From: Pseudomonas reidholzensis
GTDB taxonomy: Bacteria > Pseudomonadota > Gammaproteobacteria > Pseudomonadales > Pseudomonadaceae
Assembly (NCBI RefSeq): GCF_900536025.1
Contig: NZ_UNOZ01000019.1
Span: 62,001 to 126,000, forward strand
Direction of reading: 5' to 3'
Length of the DNA stretch: 64,000 nt
This document shows, one piece after another, positions 8,424 to 17,281 of the stretch; the stretch's first letter is position 1, and each line of letters begins with the position of its first letter. Below the pieces are notes generated by a model. That model worked only from the letters and a program-made list of their open reading frames with translations, had not been told where the DNA came from and searched no databases. The position numbers were made by a program, and so were the translations under genes.

Positions 8424-9509
8424 TCAGGCCGTACGCTGTTGGCTGACACCGTGCAGTGTTGCGTTGAACAGCGCCCGCACGTGTGCGGGTTCAAGCCCAG
8501 AAACGTGCGCAATGCGCCAGCGCGGCTGCTTGTCCTTGTCGATGATCAGGGCGCGGATGCCTTCAATCAGGTCGCCCTCGGCAAACCAGGCCGGGGCCAG
8601 CGCGAGCTCCTGCTGGAAACACGCGTGCAGCTCGAGCTGGCGACCTCTGCGCAACAGTTCGAGCGTGGTGGCCATGGCCAGCGGCGAACGGCTGTCGAGC
8701 AGCTCGGCGGTTTCCTCGGCCCAATCGGCATGCGCGGGGCCGGTTTCGCCGCGCAGCGAGCGGCAGATTGCGTGCAGTTCGCCCGCGGCAAAATGTCCAT
8801 CGATGGCGGCGCGCTGGGCTTTCAGTTCGGAGCCGGGCAGCTTGCGCACGCCGAGCGTGGCCAGCAGGGCCTGCAGCTCCTCGAGCGGACTGTCGCTCCA
8901 GCTCATGTTGTTCAGGCAGTGATCGAGCTCGGCGACCTGCGAACTGCCGATGCACCAGTCCGCCAGGCCGGCATACAGCGCATCCGCGGCTCGCACCTGG
9001 ATCCCGCTGAGGCCAAGGTAGGTGCCCAGCTCGCCGGGTAGTCGGGACAGGAAGTAGCTGCCGCCGACGTCCGGGAAGAAGCCGATCGCCACTTCCGGCA
9101 TGCCCATGCGCGTGCGTTCGGTGATCACCCGCAGGGCAGCCCCTTGGACCAGGCCCATGCCACCGCCAAGGACCAGGCCGTCGACCAGGGCGAGGATGGG
9201 TTTGCTGTAGGTATGGATGTGCTCGTCGAGCGCATACTCTTCTTCCAGGAACAGCAGGTGCTGGTCGCTGCCCGAGGTATGACTGTCGTAGAGCATGCGA
9301 ATGTCGCCCCCGGCGCAGAAGGCTTTTTCGCCTTCGGCGCGCAGCACTACAGCGACCACCTCGGCGTCTGCTTCCCAGGCGCGCAGTTGCTGCTGAAGCA
9401 GACGCACCATCTGCAGGTTGAGCGCGTTCAGGCCTTCGGGGCGGTTCAGGGTGAGGTGGCCGATGCGGTTGCGCACGTTGGCCAGCACCAGCGCTGGGCG
9501 GCTGCTCAT
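8424..9509 (-). CDS. 3-hydroxyisobutyryl-CoA hydrolase (crotonase superfamily)
   Basis: Hydrolyses 3-hydroxyisobutyryl-CoA to free 3-hydroxyisobutyrate in valine catabolism. At 361 residues it is longer than a hydratase and matches the HIBCH class: [26 protein letters not shown], then [23 protein letters not shown], where the E and D of the hydrolase active site lie. The C-terminal half has the HIBCH extension with [20 protein letters not shown] and [23 protein letters not shown]. It overlaps mmsB by four bases (ATGA), and lies 17 bases before the dehydrogenase, so it is within the operon. Confidence 0.92.
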   Translation of the reverse strand: MSSRPALVLANVRNRIGHLTLNRPEGLNALNLQMVRLLQQQLRAWEADAEVVAVVLRAEGEKAFCAGGDIRMLYDSHTSGSDQHLLFLEEEYALDEHIHTYSKPILALVDGLVLGGGMGLVQGAALRVITERTRMGMPEVAIGFFPDVGGSYFLSRLPGELGTYLGLSGIQVRAADALYAGLADWCIGSSQVAELDHCLNNMSWSDSPLEELQALLATLGVRKLPGSELKAQRAAIDGHFAAGELHAICRSLRGETGPAHADWAEETAELLDSRSPLAMATTLELLRRGRQLELHACFQQELALAPAWFAEGDLIEGIRALIIDKDKQPRWRIAHVSGLEPAHVRALFNATLHGVSQQRTA

Positions 9510-10402
9510 AGGCTGGCCTTGCGGCGATACGTGTTGATGATCGCGGAGAAGTCCATGGCGCCGTTACCCTGGGTGCTGAAGCTCTGGTAGAGCTGCTGCG
9601 CCAGGCCGCCGAGCAGCACCGGCTGACCGATCTGCCGGGCCGCTTCAGTGGCCAGGCCCAGGTCCTTGAGCATCAGGTCGCTGCCGAACCCGCCGCTGTA
9701 GCCGCGCGCGGCGGGCGCCGTGGCGACTACGCCAGGGAACGGGTTGTAGACCTCCGAGCTCCAGCAGCGGCCACTGGAGGTGTTGATCACGCCGGCCAGC
9801 ACGCTGGCATCCATGCCCAAGGCAACGCCCAAGGCCATGGCCTCCGAGACGCCGGCCATGGAAATCCCCAGCAGCATGTTGTTGGCGATCTTGGCCACCT
9901 GGCCGTTGCCGACAGCGCCGCAGTGGACGATGTTCTTGCCCATGGCTTCGAGCACCGGGCGGGCGTGCTCGAAGTCGCTCGGCGTGCCGCCCACCATGAA
10001 CGTCAAGGTGCCGGCAGTGGCGCCACCGGTGCCGCCGGATACCGGTGCATCGAGCATCGGGTTGCCGTGGCTGGCGGCGGCTTTTGCCACTTCGCGGGCG
10101 GTCAGCGGGTCGATGGTCGAGCAGTCAAGCAGTACTACGCCGGGGCGCACATGGTTCAGCAGGCCTTCACTTGCCAGGTACACCGACTTCACGTGGGCGG
10201 CCGCCGGCAGCATCGTCACGATCATGTCCGGGTTGCCTTTGGCGATGGCCGCGGGGGAGGCGGCTGGCGTGGCGCCGGCGTCAACCAGCGTCGCCAGGGC
10301 AGCGGCCGAGAGGTCGAACACAGTCAATTGATGGCCGGCGTTGAGCAGGTTCAACGCCATTGGCGCACCCATGTTGCCCAGCCCGATAAATCCGATATTC
10401 AT
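9506..10402 (-). CDS. mmsB: 3-hydroxyisobutyrate dehydrogenase
   Basis: Oxidises 3-hydroxyisobutyrate to methylmalonate semialdehyde with NAD+. The 298-residue protein starts with the nucleotide-binding GFIGLGNMGAPMALNL (GLGNMG at 7-12), carries the substrate motif DAPVSGGTGGATAGTL (119-132) and the catalytic lysine K171 in GNGQVAKIANN. It lies between a crotonase and the HIBYL-CoA hydrolase, giving consecutive steps of valine degradation, and couples to the hydrolase by a four-base overlap. Confidence 0.95.
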   Translation of the reverse strand: MNIGFIGLGNMGAPMALNLLNAGHQLTVFDLSAAALATLVDAGATPAASPAAIAKGNPDMIVTMLPAAAHVKSVYLASEGLLNHVRPGVVLLDCSTIDPLTAREVAKAAASHGNPMLDAPVSGGTGGATAGTLTFMVGGTPSDFEHARPVLEAMGKNIVHCGAVGNGQVAKIANNMLLGISMAGVSEAMALGVALGMDASVLAGVINTSSGRCWSSEVYNPFPGVVATAPAARGYSGGFGSDLMLKDLGLATEAARQIGQPVLLGGLAQQLYQSFSTQGNGAMDFSAIINTYRRKASL

Positions 10403-10427
10403 GGTCTGTCCTTTTGTTCAGAGGGCG

Positions 10428-11201
10428 TTACTGGTGGGTGAACTGCGCAGCGCGCTTTTCCACGAATGCGGCCATGCCTTCTTTCTGGTCGGCCGTGGCA
10501 AACAGCGAATGGAACACCCGGCGCTCGAAGCGCACCCCTTCACTGAGGCTCGATTCGAATGCGCGGTTGACGCTTTCCTTGAGCAGCATGGTGGCCGGCA
10601 GGGAGCGCTCGGCGATGGCATTGGCGACTTTCAAGGTTTCTTCGAGCAGCGTCTCCAGCGGCAGCACGCGCGCCACCACGCCGGCCCGTTCCGCCTCGTG
10701 GGCGTCCATCTGGCGGCCACTGAGGCACATTTCCATGGCCTTGGCCTTGCCCACCGCCCGCGCCAGGCGTTGGGTGCCGCCAATGCCGGGTATCACCCCG
10801 AGGGAGATCTCCGGCAGGCCGAAGCGGGCGTTGTCGGCGGCATAGATGAAGTCGCACATCAGGGCGACCTCACAACCACCACCCAGTGCATAGCCGGCGA
10901 CGGCGGCAACAAGCGGTTTGCGTCGATTGGCGATGCGGTCGGCGGCAGAGAAGAAATCATCGAGGAACACCTGCGGATAGGTGAACTCGGCCATTTCCTT
11001 GATATCGGCACCGGCGGCGAACGCCTTGTTCGAGCCCGTGATGACCATGCAGCCGATCTGGGGATCGCTTTCCAGGCGATCCAGCGCCAGGTTCACTTCA
11101 TCGATCACTTGGCTGTTGATGGCATTCAGCGCCTTGGGCCGGTTGAGTGTGATCAGTCCGACGCGCTCATGGATTTCCAGCAGGATGGTTTCAAATTGCA
11201 T
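10428..11201 (-). CDS. Enoyl-CoA hydratase
   Basis: A 257-residue crotonase that adds water to 2-enoyl-CoA; here probably methacrylyl-CoA to 3-hydroxyisobutyryl-CoA. The oxyanion-hole segments are [11 protein letters not shown] and [15 protein letters not shown], and both catalytic glutamates of true hydratases are present (GGGCE and [18 protein letters not shown]). It sits between mmsA and mmsB with short gaps, so it belongs to the valine operon. Broader activity on other short enoyl-CoAs is likely. Confidence 0.94.
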   Translation of the reverse strand: MQFETILLEIHERVGLITLNRPKALNAINSQVIDEVNLALDRLESDPQIGCMVITGSNKAFAAGADIKEMAEFTYPQVFLDDFFSAADRIANRRKPLVAAVAGYALGGGCEVALMCDFIYAADNARFGLPEISLGVIPGIGGTQRLARAVGKAKAMEMCLSGRQMDAHEAERAGVVARVLPLETLLEETLKVANAIAERSLPATMLLKESVNRAFESSLSEGVRFERRVFHSLFATADQKEGMAAFVEKRAAQFTHQ

Positions 11202-11256
11202 GACAACGGCTCCGAGTCAGGCGCTTACCCCGTGGTGAGCGCCTGCGCTGTTCAGG

Positions 11257-12765
11257 TCACTTCAGGGTGATCGTGGTGTTGACGCTGCCAACCACTTCGT
11301 CTTCGTCGAACCAGCGCTCGGTGACGGTCTTGGTCTGGGTATAGAACTGCACCACCTGCTTGCCGTAAGGCCCCAGGTCGCCGAGTTTTGAAGCGCGTGA
11401 GCCGCTGAAGGAGAACAGTGGCACCGGCACCGGAATCGGTACGTTGATGCCGACCTGACCGATGTCGATTTCTTCCTGGAAGTGCCGTGCGGCGGCGCCT
11501 GAGCGGGTGAACAACGCGGTGCCGTTGCCGTTCGGGTTGGCGTTGATCAGCGCGATGGCTTCGGCAAACGTGTCCGCGGTGATCACGCACAGGACCGGGC
11601 CGAAGATCTCTTCGCGGTAGATGCTCATGTCGGTGGTCACGCCGGAGAAGATAGTCGGGCCGATGAAGTTGCCTTGCGGGTACCCAGGCACCTCGGGGTT
11701 GCGGCCGTCGAGCTCCAGTGTCGCGCCCTGCTCGATGCCGCTGGCGATATAGCCACTGATGCGGTCCAGCGCTGCGCGGGATACCACGGGGCCGACGTCG
11801 GTGCCGGCTTCAACGCCGGCGTTGATACTCAGGCTTCGGGATTTTTCGATCAGCTCAGGTACCCAGCTTTGCGCCTCACCGACCAGGACCACTACCGGCA
11901 GCGCCATGCAACGTTGGCCAGCGGCACCGAAGGCGGCGCCGAGCAGGCTGTTGATAGTCTGTTGCTTGTTGGCGTCGGGCAGCACGATGGCGTGGTTCTT
12001 GGCGCCCATCATGCATTGCGCGCGCTTGCCGTTCTGGGTGGCACGGTTGTACACGTGGGTGCCGACCGCGGTGGAGCCGACGAATGAAACAGCCTTGATA
12101 TCTGGGTGATCACAGATCAGGTTGACTGCCTCCACACCACCATGAATCACGTTCAGCACGCCGGCTGGCACCCCGGCCTGCAGCGCCAGCTCGGCCAGGC
12201 GCATGGTGACCATCGGATCCTGCTCGGAAGGTTTGAGGACAAACGTGTTGCCGGTGGCGATCGCCATCGGGAACATCCACAGCGGGATCATTGCCGGGAA
12301 GTTGAATGGGGTGATGCCCGCGCACACGCCAAGTGGTTGCAGCAGGGTAAAGGTGTCGACGCCGCCTGCTACGTTGTTGGCCAACTCGCCCAGTTGCAGG
12401 TTGCCGATGCTCGCGGCGTGTTCGACCACTTCGAGCCCGCGGAACACATCGCCCTCTGCATCAGGCAGGGTCTTGCCCTGTTCGGCGGTGAGGATGGCGG
12501 CCAGATCCTTGATGTTCTCGCGGATCAGCTGCTGGTACTTGAGGAAGATGCGTGCGCGGGCACCGATTGGCGTTTTACGCCAGGTCTTGAACGCCTGCTT
12601 GGCACTGGCCACGGCCGCGTTCATTTCTTCGGCGGTGGCGAACGGAACCCGCGCGAGCACTTCCTGAGTCGCTGGGTTGACCACATCACGCCATTGAGTC
12701 GTGCGTGACTCCACCAGTTTGCCGTCGATCAGCAGCTTGATGTTCGGAACGGAGCTAACGGTCAT
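11257..12765 (-). CDS. mmsA: Methylmalonate-semialdehyde dehydrogenase (CoA-acylating)
   Basis: Converts methylmalonate semialdehyde, CoA and NAD+ to propionyl-CoA, CO2 and NADH, the end of valine catabolism. The 502-residue ALDH has the catalytic cysteine C286 in [12 protein letters not shown] and the NAD-binding [28 protein letters not shown] has N where ordinary ALDHs carry the general-base glutamate, which is diagnostic of MMSDH. It is the first gene of a minus-strand operon and faces an AraC regulator across a 298-bp gap. A leader motif AACAAAAACAA 31 bases before the start suggests Crc/Hfq control. Confidence 0.96.
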   Translation of the reverse strand: MTVSSVPNIKLLIDGKLVESRTTQWRDVVNPATQEVLARVPFATAEEMNAAVASAKQAFKTWRKTPIGARARIFLKYQQLIRENIKDLAAILTAEQGKTLPDAEGDVFRGLEVVEHAASIGNLQLGELANNVAGGVDTFTLLQPLGVCAGITPFNFPAMIPLWMFPMAIATGNTFVLKPSEQDPMVTMRLAELALQAGVPAGVLNVIHGGVEAVNLICDHPDIKAVSFVGSTAVGTHVYNRATQNGKRAQCMMGAKNHAIVLPDANKQQTINSLLGAAFGAAGQRCMALPVVVLVGEAQSWVPELIEKSRSLSINAGVEAGTDVGPVVSRAALDRISGYIASGIEQGATLELDGRNPEVPGYPQGNFIGPTIFSGVTTDMSIYREEIFGPVLCVITADTFAEAIALINANPNGNGTALFTRSGAAARHFQEEIDIGQVGINVPIPVPVPLFSFSGSRASKLGDLGPYGKQVVQFYTQTKTVTERWFDEDEVVGSVNTTITLK

Positions 12766-12795
12766 GTTCTTGTCCTCGTATACCGTTTAGGAAAA

Positions 12796-12806
12796 TTGTT
12801 TTTGTT
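12796..12806 (-). promoter_or_regulatory. AAnAAnAAnAA leader motif of mmsA (Crc/Hfq-type)
   Basis: On the minus strand the leader reads AACAAAAACAA, matching the Hfq/Crc catabolite-activity motif of Pseudomonas, 31 bases before the mmsA start. The function is inferred. Confidence 0.45.
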
Positions 12807-13007
12807 TTCAGTTGTTTGTGAAAATTCATGGCGGTGCCAGCGGGCCCGACGTCGGCGCTGCCAGCCTCTCGGGTTTGTGCCCGCGAGAAGTTGCATTTGT
12901 GGCCACGTCCTAGCGTGCTGGCTGAGCGGAGCAGGGCTAGTGCTTGCGCCGGTGGCCTTGGTTGACCTAGCTTAGCGATCGCGGGCATGGCTTTTAAATC
13001 ACTCGAT

Positions 13008-13035
13008 CCGCCGAATGATTTGCATATCGCGCCAG
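13008..13035. promoter_or_regulatory. Copy 2 of the 28-bp shared site, in the mmsA/AraC divergent promoter
   Basis: CCGCCGAATGATTTGCATAT followed by CGCGCCAG differs from the copy at 5039-5066 at only three positions. It lies 29 bases before the AraC-family start and about 245 bases before mmsA. A likely target of that AraC protein, both for activation of mmsA and autoregulation. Confidence 0.65.
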
Positions 13036-13063
13036 TCAAGATAGATGCGAGGGGGTATTGCCA

Positions 13064-14089
13064 GTGGATCACTCAGTGGACAACACCTTGCCGATGACCT
13101 TTGTCCAGGGGTTGTTGCAAGGGGCGCAGAACATCTGCAGCGCGGCCGATATTCATCGGTTCGTCAGCGCGGCGGGTATTGCCGAGCACTTGCTCGATGC
13201 CCCTGGCGCGCGGGTGACGTACGACCAGTTCGTGCGCCTGTACCAGGAGGTTGCGCTGGGCAGCGACGACGAGATGATGGGCCAGTGCTCGCGGCGGATC
13301 CGCAGCGGTACGCTCAAGTACCTGTGCGCCAGCCTGCTCGACGCCAAGTCGCTGACCATCGCGATGTACCGCTTCACGCGCTTCTGGAACCTGTTGCTCG
13401 ACGACTATCGGTTCGACTGCGCCGAACAGTCGGGGCTGGTGGTGATCGCTTTGATACCCCGCGACGGCAGCGCCGACATGCAGCGCTTTGGCCATGAGCT
13501 GATGATGAAACTGGCCCATGGCATTGCGTCGTGGTTGATTGGCCAGGAGATCCCTCTGCACGCGGTGACGTTCTCCTTTGCTCGCCCGCAGTACGCTTCG
13601 GAGTACATGCACATGTTTCCGGCACCGGTGAGCTTCGAGCAGCCGCATACCGCGTTGAGCTTCGACGCGCACTGGGGGGCGATGAAGTTCAGTCGGAGCA
13701 AGGCCGAGTTGTTGCCGTTTCTCCAGGCGGCGCCGCGTTATTGGCTGTTTACCACCCTCAAGGAGCGCCTGGTGGCGCAACAGGTCCGTCAGCACGTGCT
13801 GCTCAACCCCAAGCAGGACTGCTGTATTCAGGATGCCGCCAATGCCTTGTTGCTCTCGACCCGAACGCTCACCCGCCGGCTCAAGGAGGAGGGCACCAGT
13901 TACCAGTTGGTCAAGGATGCCCTGCGCCGCGACATCGCTGTCCAGCAACTGATCCACACCGACCTGTCGATTGCGCACATTGCCCAGGGGTTGGGTTTTG
14001 ATTCGACGGCGGTGTTCCATCGGGCCTTTCGTGGCTGGACCGGCAGTACCCCGGGCGCCTATCGCCGGCGAGAGATCAATGGCTGCTGA
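13064..14089 (+). CDS. AraC family regulator with N-terminal arabinose-binding-type domain; probable regulator of the mms operon
   Basis: A 341-residue regulator of the branch with a roughly 220-residue N-terminal ligand domain (YDQFVRLYQEVALGSDDEMMG, SLTIAMYRFTRFWNLLL) and a C-terminal AraC DNA-binding domain (DAANALLLSTRTLTRRLKEEGTSYQ, IAHIAQGLGFDSTAVFHRAFRGWTGSTPGAYRR). The GTG at 13064 has GAGGGGG eight bases upstream; the TTG at 13058 is too close to it. Its position opposite mmsA is that of MmsR-type activators, though this subfamily is different in length from classical MmsR. Ligand unknown. Confidence 0.9.
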   Translation: MDHSVDNTLPMTFVQGLLQGAQNICSAADIHRFVSAAGIAEHLLDAPGARVTYDQFVRLYQEVALGSDDEMMGQCSRRIRSGTLKYLCASLLDAKSLTIAMYRFTRFWNLLLDDYRFDCAEQSGLVVIALIPRDGSADMQRFGHELMMKLAHGIASWLIGQEIPLHAVTFSFARPQYASEYMHMFPAPVSFEQPHTALSFDAHWGAMKFSRSKAELLPFLQAAPRYWLFTTLKERLVAQQVRQHVLLNPKQDCCIQDAANALLLSTRTLTRRLKEEGTSYQLVKDALRRDIAVQQLIHTDLSIAHIAQGLGFDSTAVFHRAFRGWTGSTPGAYRRREINGC

Positions 14090-14197
14090 GGCGCCTGCGC
14101 GACGCCAATCGGTTTTACCTACAAACGTACAAGCCGAGTGACACGGGTGACACGTAGAGTCGTTGTATTGCCCGTATTCGTTAATAAGGAAACCGAC

Positions 14198-14392
14198 GTG
14201 TTTGAATTCGTCAGCAACTTCATTCGGCCAGACTATGAAAAGAGTGATCGCTGTTTTCTAGTGCTGGCACTTATCGTCGGTTGCGGCTTCGGCACTGTAC
14301 TCGGCCACAAGATCTCCCTGAGTGTCGGGTTGCCCTTCAGCGTCGTTGCCTCGTTGGCGCTGTACTACCTCTGGCGCCGTCCTGGACGGTGA
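14198..14392 (+). CDS. Small two-helix membrane protein, unknown function
   Basis: A 64-residue protein starting at GTG with AAGGAA six bases upstream. It has two hydrophobic stretches (CFLVLALIVGCGFGTVLGH and SVGLPFSVVASLALYYLW) and ends in RRPGR. It is not related in any obvious way to its neighbours. An in-frame ATG at 14138 lacks a ribosome site and would add a non-hydrophobic tail. I do not recognise it. Confidence 0.6.
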   Translation: MFEFVSNFIRPDYEKSDRCFLVLALIVGCGFGTVLGHKISLSVGLPFSVVASLALYYLWRRPGR

Positions 14393-14441
14393 GCTAGCTG
14401 TATTGCCGAACATGAAAATACTCGCCTCCATGAACTAGGAA

Positions 14442-14462
14442 GGGTCGAAGCGTGCTCGACCC
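14442..14462. terminator. GGGTCGA inverted repeat after the small membrane protein
   Basis: GGGTCGA and TCGACCC are separated by seven bases. There is no U-run, so termination is uncertain. The 241-bp gap to the amine oxidase must also hold its promoter, which I could not identify. Confidence 0.35.
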
Positions 14463-14633
14463 TGCGGCGTTAAAACAACAATAACGTGCTGTTTTTTGTA
14501 AGGGGTGCTTCCCCGTACAACGTCCTGCCACCTGTAACTCGACCGTTCCCTTGGTTACCCGAGCGGCTGCCTGCCGTCTCGAGAAAAGGTCACGGCCGAG
14601 ACCGTTGGATTCATCCTGAGAGGAACTCTACAC

Positions 14634-16235
14634 ATGCAAGCGCACGCAATGCCCCTTAGCCGTCGCCAGGTGCTGCACTGGATTGGCGCCACTGCCGGTG
14701 CGGCGGCGATGTATCAGGCCATGGGTGCCCTGGCCTTTGCCGGGGAGACCCAGCATGACCGAAATTTTGCCCTGAGCGGCGCCCCGAAGGGGGCACGTAT
14801 CCTGATCCTCGGCGCCGGCTTGGCCGGCATGACCGCCGCCTACGAACTGCGCAAGGCCGGGTACCAGGTCAAGCTGCTGGAATACAACGCCAAACCGGGT
14901 GGCCGCTGCTGGACCCTGCGCGGCGGTGACCGCTTTGTCGAACTGGGCGGGGCAACGCAGGACTGCAAGTTCGATCCGGGGCTGTACCTGAACCCGGGAC
15001 CCTGGCGGATTCCCTACCACCACCATGCGGTGCTCGATTATTGCCACCGCTTCGGGGTCGCTCTGGAGCCGTTCATTCAAGTCAACTACAACGCCATGGT
15101 TCACTCGACCCAGGCGTTCGGCGGCAAGCCTGTGCGCTATCGCGCGGTGCAGGCTGATTTCCAGGGGCATATCGCCGAGCTGCTGAGCAAAGCGATCAAC
15201 CAGAATGCGCTCGACCAGGCGCTCACCGCCGAAGACCGCCAGCGCCTGCTCGAGGCGATGCGCAGCTGGGGCGCGCTGGACGCCAGCGGGAGTTACAAAA
15301 AGTCACTGGAGACCAGCTTGCGCCGCGGCTTCGCGGTCGATGCCGGTGGCGGCCTGATGAGTCAGCCGGCGCCCTCTGACCTGCTCGACCGCAAGGCTTT
15401 GCTCGACTCCAACCTCTGGCAGAGCATTGCCGTTGGGCAGGACTACGAGTTCCAGACCAGCCTGTTCCAGCCGGTCGGCGGCATGGACAAGATTGCCCAG
15501 GCGTTCGAGCGGCAGGTGGGTGACCTGATCCAGTACAACGCCAAGGTCACCGCGATCGAACAGAGCGACAACGGCGTGACGGTCACCTACCAGTCCAGTA
15601 CTGGTGGGGCGTCGGCGCAAGAAACCGCGGACTGGTGTGTCTGCACACTGCCGTTGTCGATCCTCGGGCAGCTCCCGGTGCAGGTCAGTGCGCCAATGAT
15701 GAGCGCTATCCGTGCGGTGCCCTACGAAGCCGCGGTCAAGGTCGGCTTGCAATTCAAGCGGCGTTTCTGGGAGCAGGACGAGCGCATCTACGGTGGCATC
15801 AGCTACACCGACACGCCCATCGGCAAGATCAGCTACCCCAGCACCGACTACGGCAAGCCCGGTAAAGGGGTGTTGCTGGGTGGTTATCTGTTCGGCCCCA
15901 ACGCCTACGAATTCACCGCGATGGCGCCAGAGGCACGGGTGCGCAAGGCCGTCGAGTACGGCGCCCTGGTGCACCCGCAGTACCACGATGAGTTCGACAA
16001 CGGCATCGCCGTCGGCTGGCACCGTGTGCCATGGACCAACGGCTGCTACGGCCTGTGGACGGAAACCCTGCGTGAGCAGCACTACCAGACCCTGTGCCAG
16101 ATCGACGGACGCATCGTCCTGGCCGGCGAGCACGCTTCACGTATCCCCGCGTGGATGGAGGGGGCGATCCTGTCGTCGCTCGACGCCATCAAGCGGCTGC
16201 ACACCCATATCGTCGCCAGCCACCAGGCGGCCTGA
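14634..16235 (+). CDS. Tat-exported flavin monoamine/L-amino acid oxidase
   Basis: FAD enzyme of 533 residues that would oxidise a primary amine or amino acid to an imine in the periplasm. A twin-arginine signal (LSRRQVLHWIGATAGAAA, R10-R11) precedes the dinucleotide-binding motif GAGLAG at 60-65, E83 for the ribose and PGGRCWTLRGG. The C-terminus has the FAD-contact block GRIVLAGEHASRIPAWMEGAI typical of L-amino acid oxidases. GAGGAA precedes the ATG. The next genes encode a c-type cytochrome and an exported RidA. By analogy with NicA2/CycN of P. putida S16, electrons may go to the cytochrome instead of O2; this is inference. Substrate unknown, amino acids likely. Confidence 0.9.
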   Translation: MQAHAMPLSRRQVLHWIGATAGAAAMYQAMGALAFAGETQHDRNFALSGAPKGARILILGAGLAGMTAAYELRKAGYQVKLLEYNAKPGGRCWTLRGGDRFVELGGATQDCKFDPGLYLNPGPWRIPYHHHAVLDYCHRFGVALEPFIQVNYNAMVHSTQAFGGKPVRYRAVQADFQGHIAELLSKAINQNALDQALTAEDRQRLLEAMRSWGALDASGSYKKSLETSLRRGFAVDAGGGLMSQPAPSDLLDRKALLDSNLWQSIAVGQDYEFQTSLFQPVGGMDKIAQAFERQVGDLIQYNAKVTAIEQSDNGVTVTYQSSTGGASAQETADWCVCTLPLSILGQLPVQVSAPMMSAIRAVPYEAAVKVGLQFKRRFWEQDERIYGGISYTDTPIGKISYPSTDYGKPGKGVLLGGYLFGPNAYEFTAMAPEARVRKAVEYGALVHPQYHDEFDNGIAVGWHRVPWTNGCYGLWTETLREQHYQTLCQIDGRIVLAGEHASRIPAWMEGAILSSLDAIKRLHTHIVASHQAA

Positions 16236-16249
16236 ATCCGGAGCTCATC

Positions 16250-16642
16250 ATGCACAAGCACTCATGGCTGGCACTGCTCATCGGCGCTCTCGGCAATGCT
16301 GGCGCCTGGGCCGCCGATGGCGATCTGTCGACGTCCGGCAAATTCGATGAACGCACCGGCGAAGCCTTGTTTCACCAGGTCTGCCAAGGCTGCCACATGC
16401 CTCAGGCACAAGGCGCCAGCGGTGCCGGTGCGTATCCAGCGCTGGCCGCCAACGCAAAACTGGCCGCCAAGGTCTACCCGGTGTTCATGGTCAGCTCGGG
16501 GCAAGGCGGCATGCCTGGCTTCAAGGACTCGATGTCCGACCAGCAGATCGCCGATGTCGTGAACTACGTCAGGAGCCACTTTGGCAACGCCTTTGCTGAC
16601 AGCGTCACGCTCGAGGATGTTCGCTCGGTGACGCAGCGCTAG
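16250..16642 (+). CDS. Periplasmic class I c-type cytochrome
   Basis: A 130-residue protein with a Sec signal (MHKHSWLALLIGALGNAGAWA), one haem-binding CQGCH at 45-49 and a likely axial methionine M88 in GQGGMPGF. SDQQIADVVNYVRSHFGN is the usual C-terminal helix of small cytochromes c. It starts 14 bases after the flavin oxidase with GGAG upstream, so it is co-transcribed and is the natural candidate electron acceptor. It would then pass electrons to the respiratory chain. Confidence 0.94.
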   Translation: MHKHSWLALLIGALGNAGAWAADGDLSTSGKFDERTGEALFHQVCQGCHMPQAQGASGAGAYPALAANAKLAAKVYPVFMVSSGQGGMPGFKDSMSDQQIADVVNYVRSHFGNAFADSVTLEDVRSVTQR

Positions 16643-16681
16643 CGCCGTGGATTGGCCGCAAGGCCCTCATTGGAGAAAGGA

Positions 16682-17191
16682 ATGGTCATGCTGAAAAACA
16701 TCGTACGCCCGCTGATGCTCTCGTCCATGGCGCTGCTGGCAGTGCCCGCAGTGCAGGCGGCCGAAGTCATCCGCCACAAGATCCCCAACTCGGACTTTCC
16801 CATCTCGCTGGCGATTGAAATCCCCGCTGGCGCCACCCTGGTCAACCTCAGTGGCGCGGTGCCGCCGGCCATCGATGCCAAGGCCGATGCACGAAGCCTT
16901 GCCGCGTATGGCGATACCGAAACCCAGACGGTCAGTGTGCTGAAAAGCATACAGGGCACGCTCGAGCACCTGGGGTTGAGCCTGGCGGATGTGGTGAAGA
17001 TGCAGGTCTACCTGGTCGGCTCGGCTGAAGCGGGCGGCAAGATGGATTACGCCGGTTTCATGCGGGGCTACACGCAGTTCTTCGGCACCGCCCAGCAGCC
17101 CAACTTGCCGACCCGTTCGGTGTTCCAGGTCGCGGGCCTGGCCAACCCCGGTTACCGGGTCGAGATCGAAGTGTCTGCCGTTCGCCGCTGA
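16682..17191 (+). CDS. Exported RidA (YjgF/UK114) family imine deaminase
   Basis: RidA proteins hydrolyse reactive imine/enamine products of amino-acid enzymes to 2-oxo acids and ammonia. This 169-residue form carries an N-terminal signal peptide (LMLSSMALLAVPAVQA), unlike cytosolic RidA. The core shows NLSGAVPP, the substrate-binding arginine in LPTRSVFQVAGL and the glutamate of VEIEVSAVRR. Directly after a periplasmic amine oxidase and its cytochrome, it would release the imine product in the same compartment. ATGs at 16682 and 16688 both have usable ribosome sites. Confidence 0.9.
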   Translation: MVMLKNIVRPLMLSSMALLAVPAVQAAEVIRHKIPNSDFPISLAIEIPAGATLVNLSGAVPPAIDAKADARSLAAYGDTETQTVSVLKSIQGTLEHLGLSLADVVKMQVYLVGSAEAGGKMDYAGFMRGYTQFFGTAQQPNLPTRSVFQVAGLANPGYRVEIEVSAVRR

Positions 17192-17242
17192 CCGATGTGT
17201 CGCAGCCGGGGGCGACCCGGTTGCGCATCCGCCTACAAATAC

Positions 17243-17250
17243 AAGAATAA
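17243..17250 (+). promoter_or_regulatory. AAGAATAA (AAnAAnAA) leader motif
   Basis: Matches the Crc/Hfq motif 32 bases before the indolepyruvate oxidoreductase start. A small CCCCT/AGGGG hairpin (17255-17269) follows, abutting the GGAG ribosome site. Confidence 0.4.
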
Positions 17251-17281
17251 GTTTCCCCTTAGCCAGGGGCGGAGTTGAATC

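Noticed and set aside
12885-12905. Possible sigma-54 -24/-12 element on the minus strand (TGGCCACAAATGCAA) before mmsA
   Set aside because: The GG to GC distance is ten bases instead of twelve, and the -12 lacks the TTGC context.
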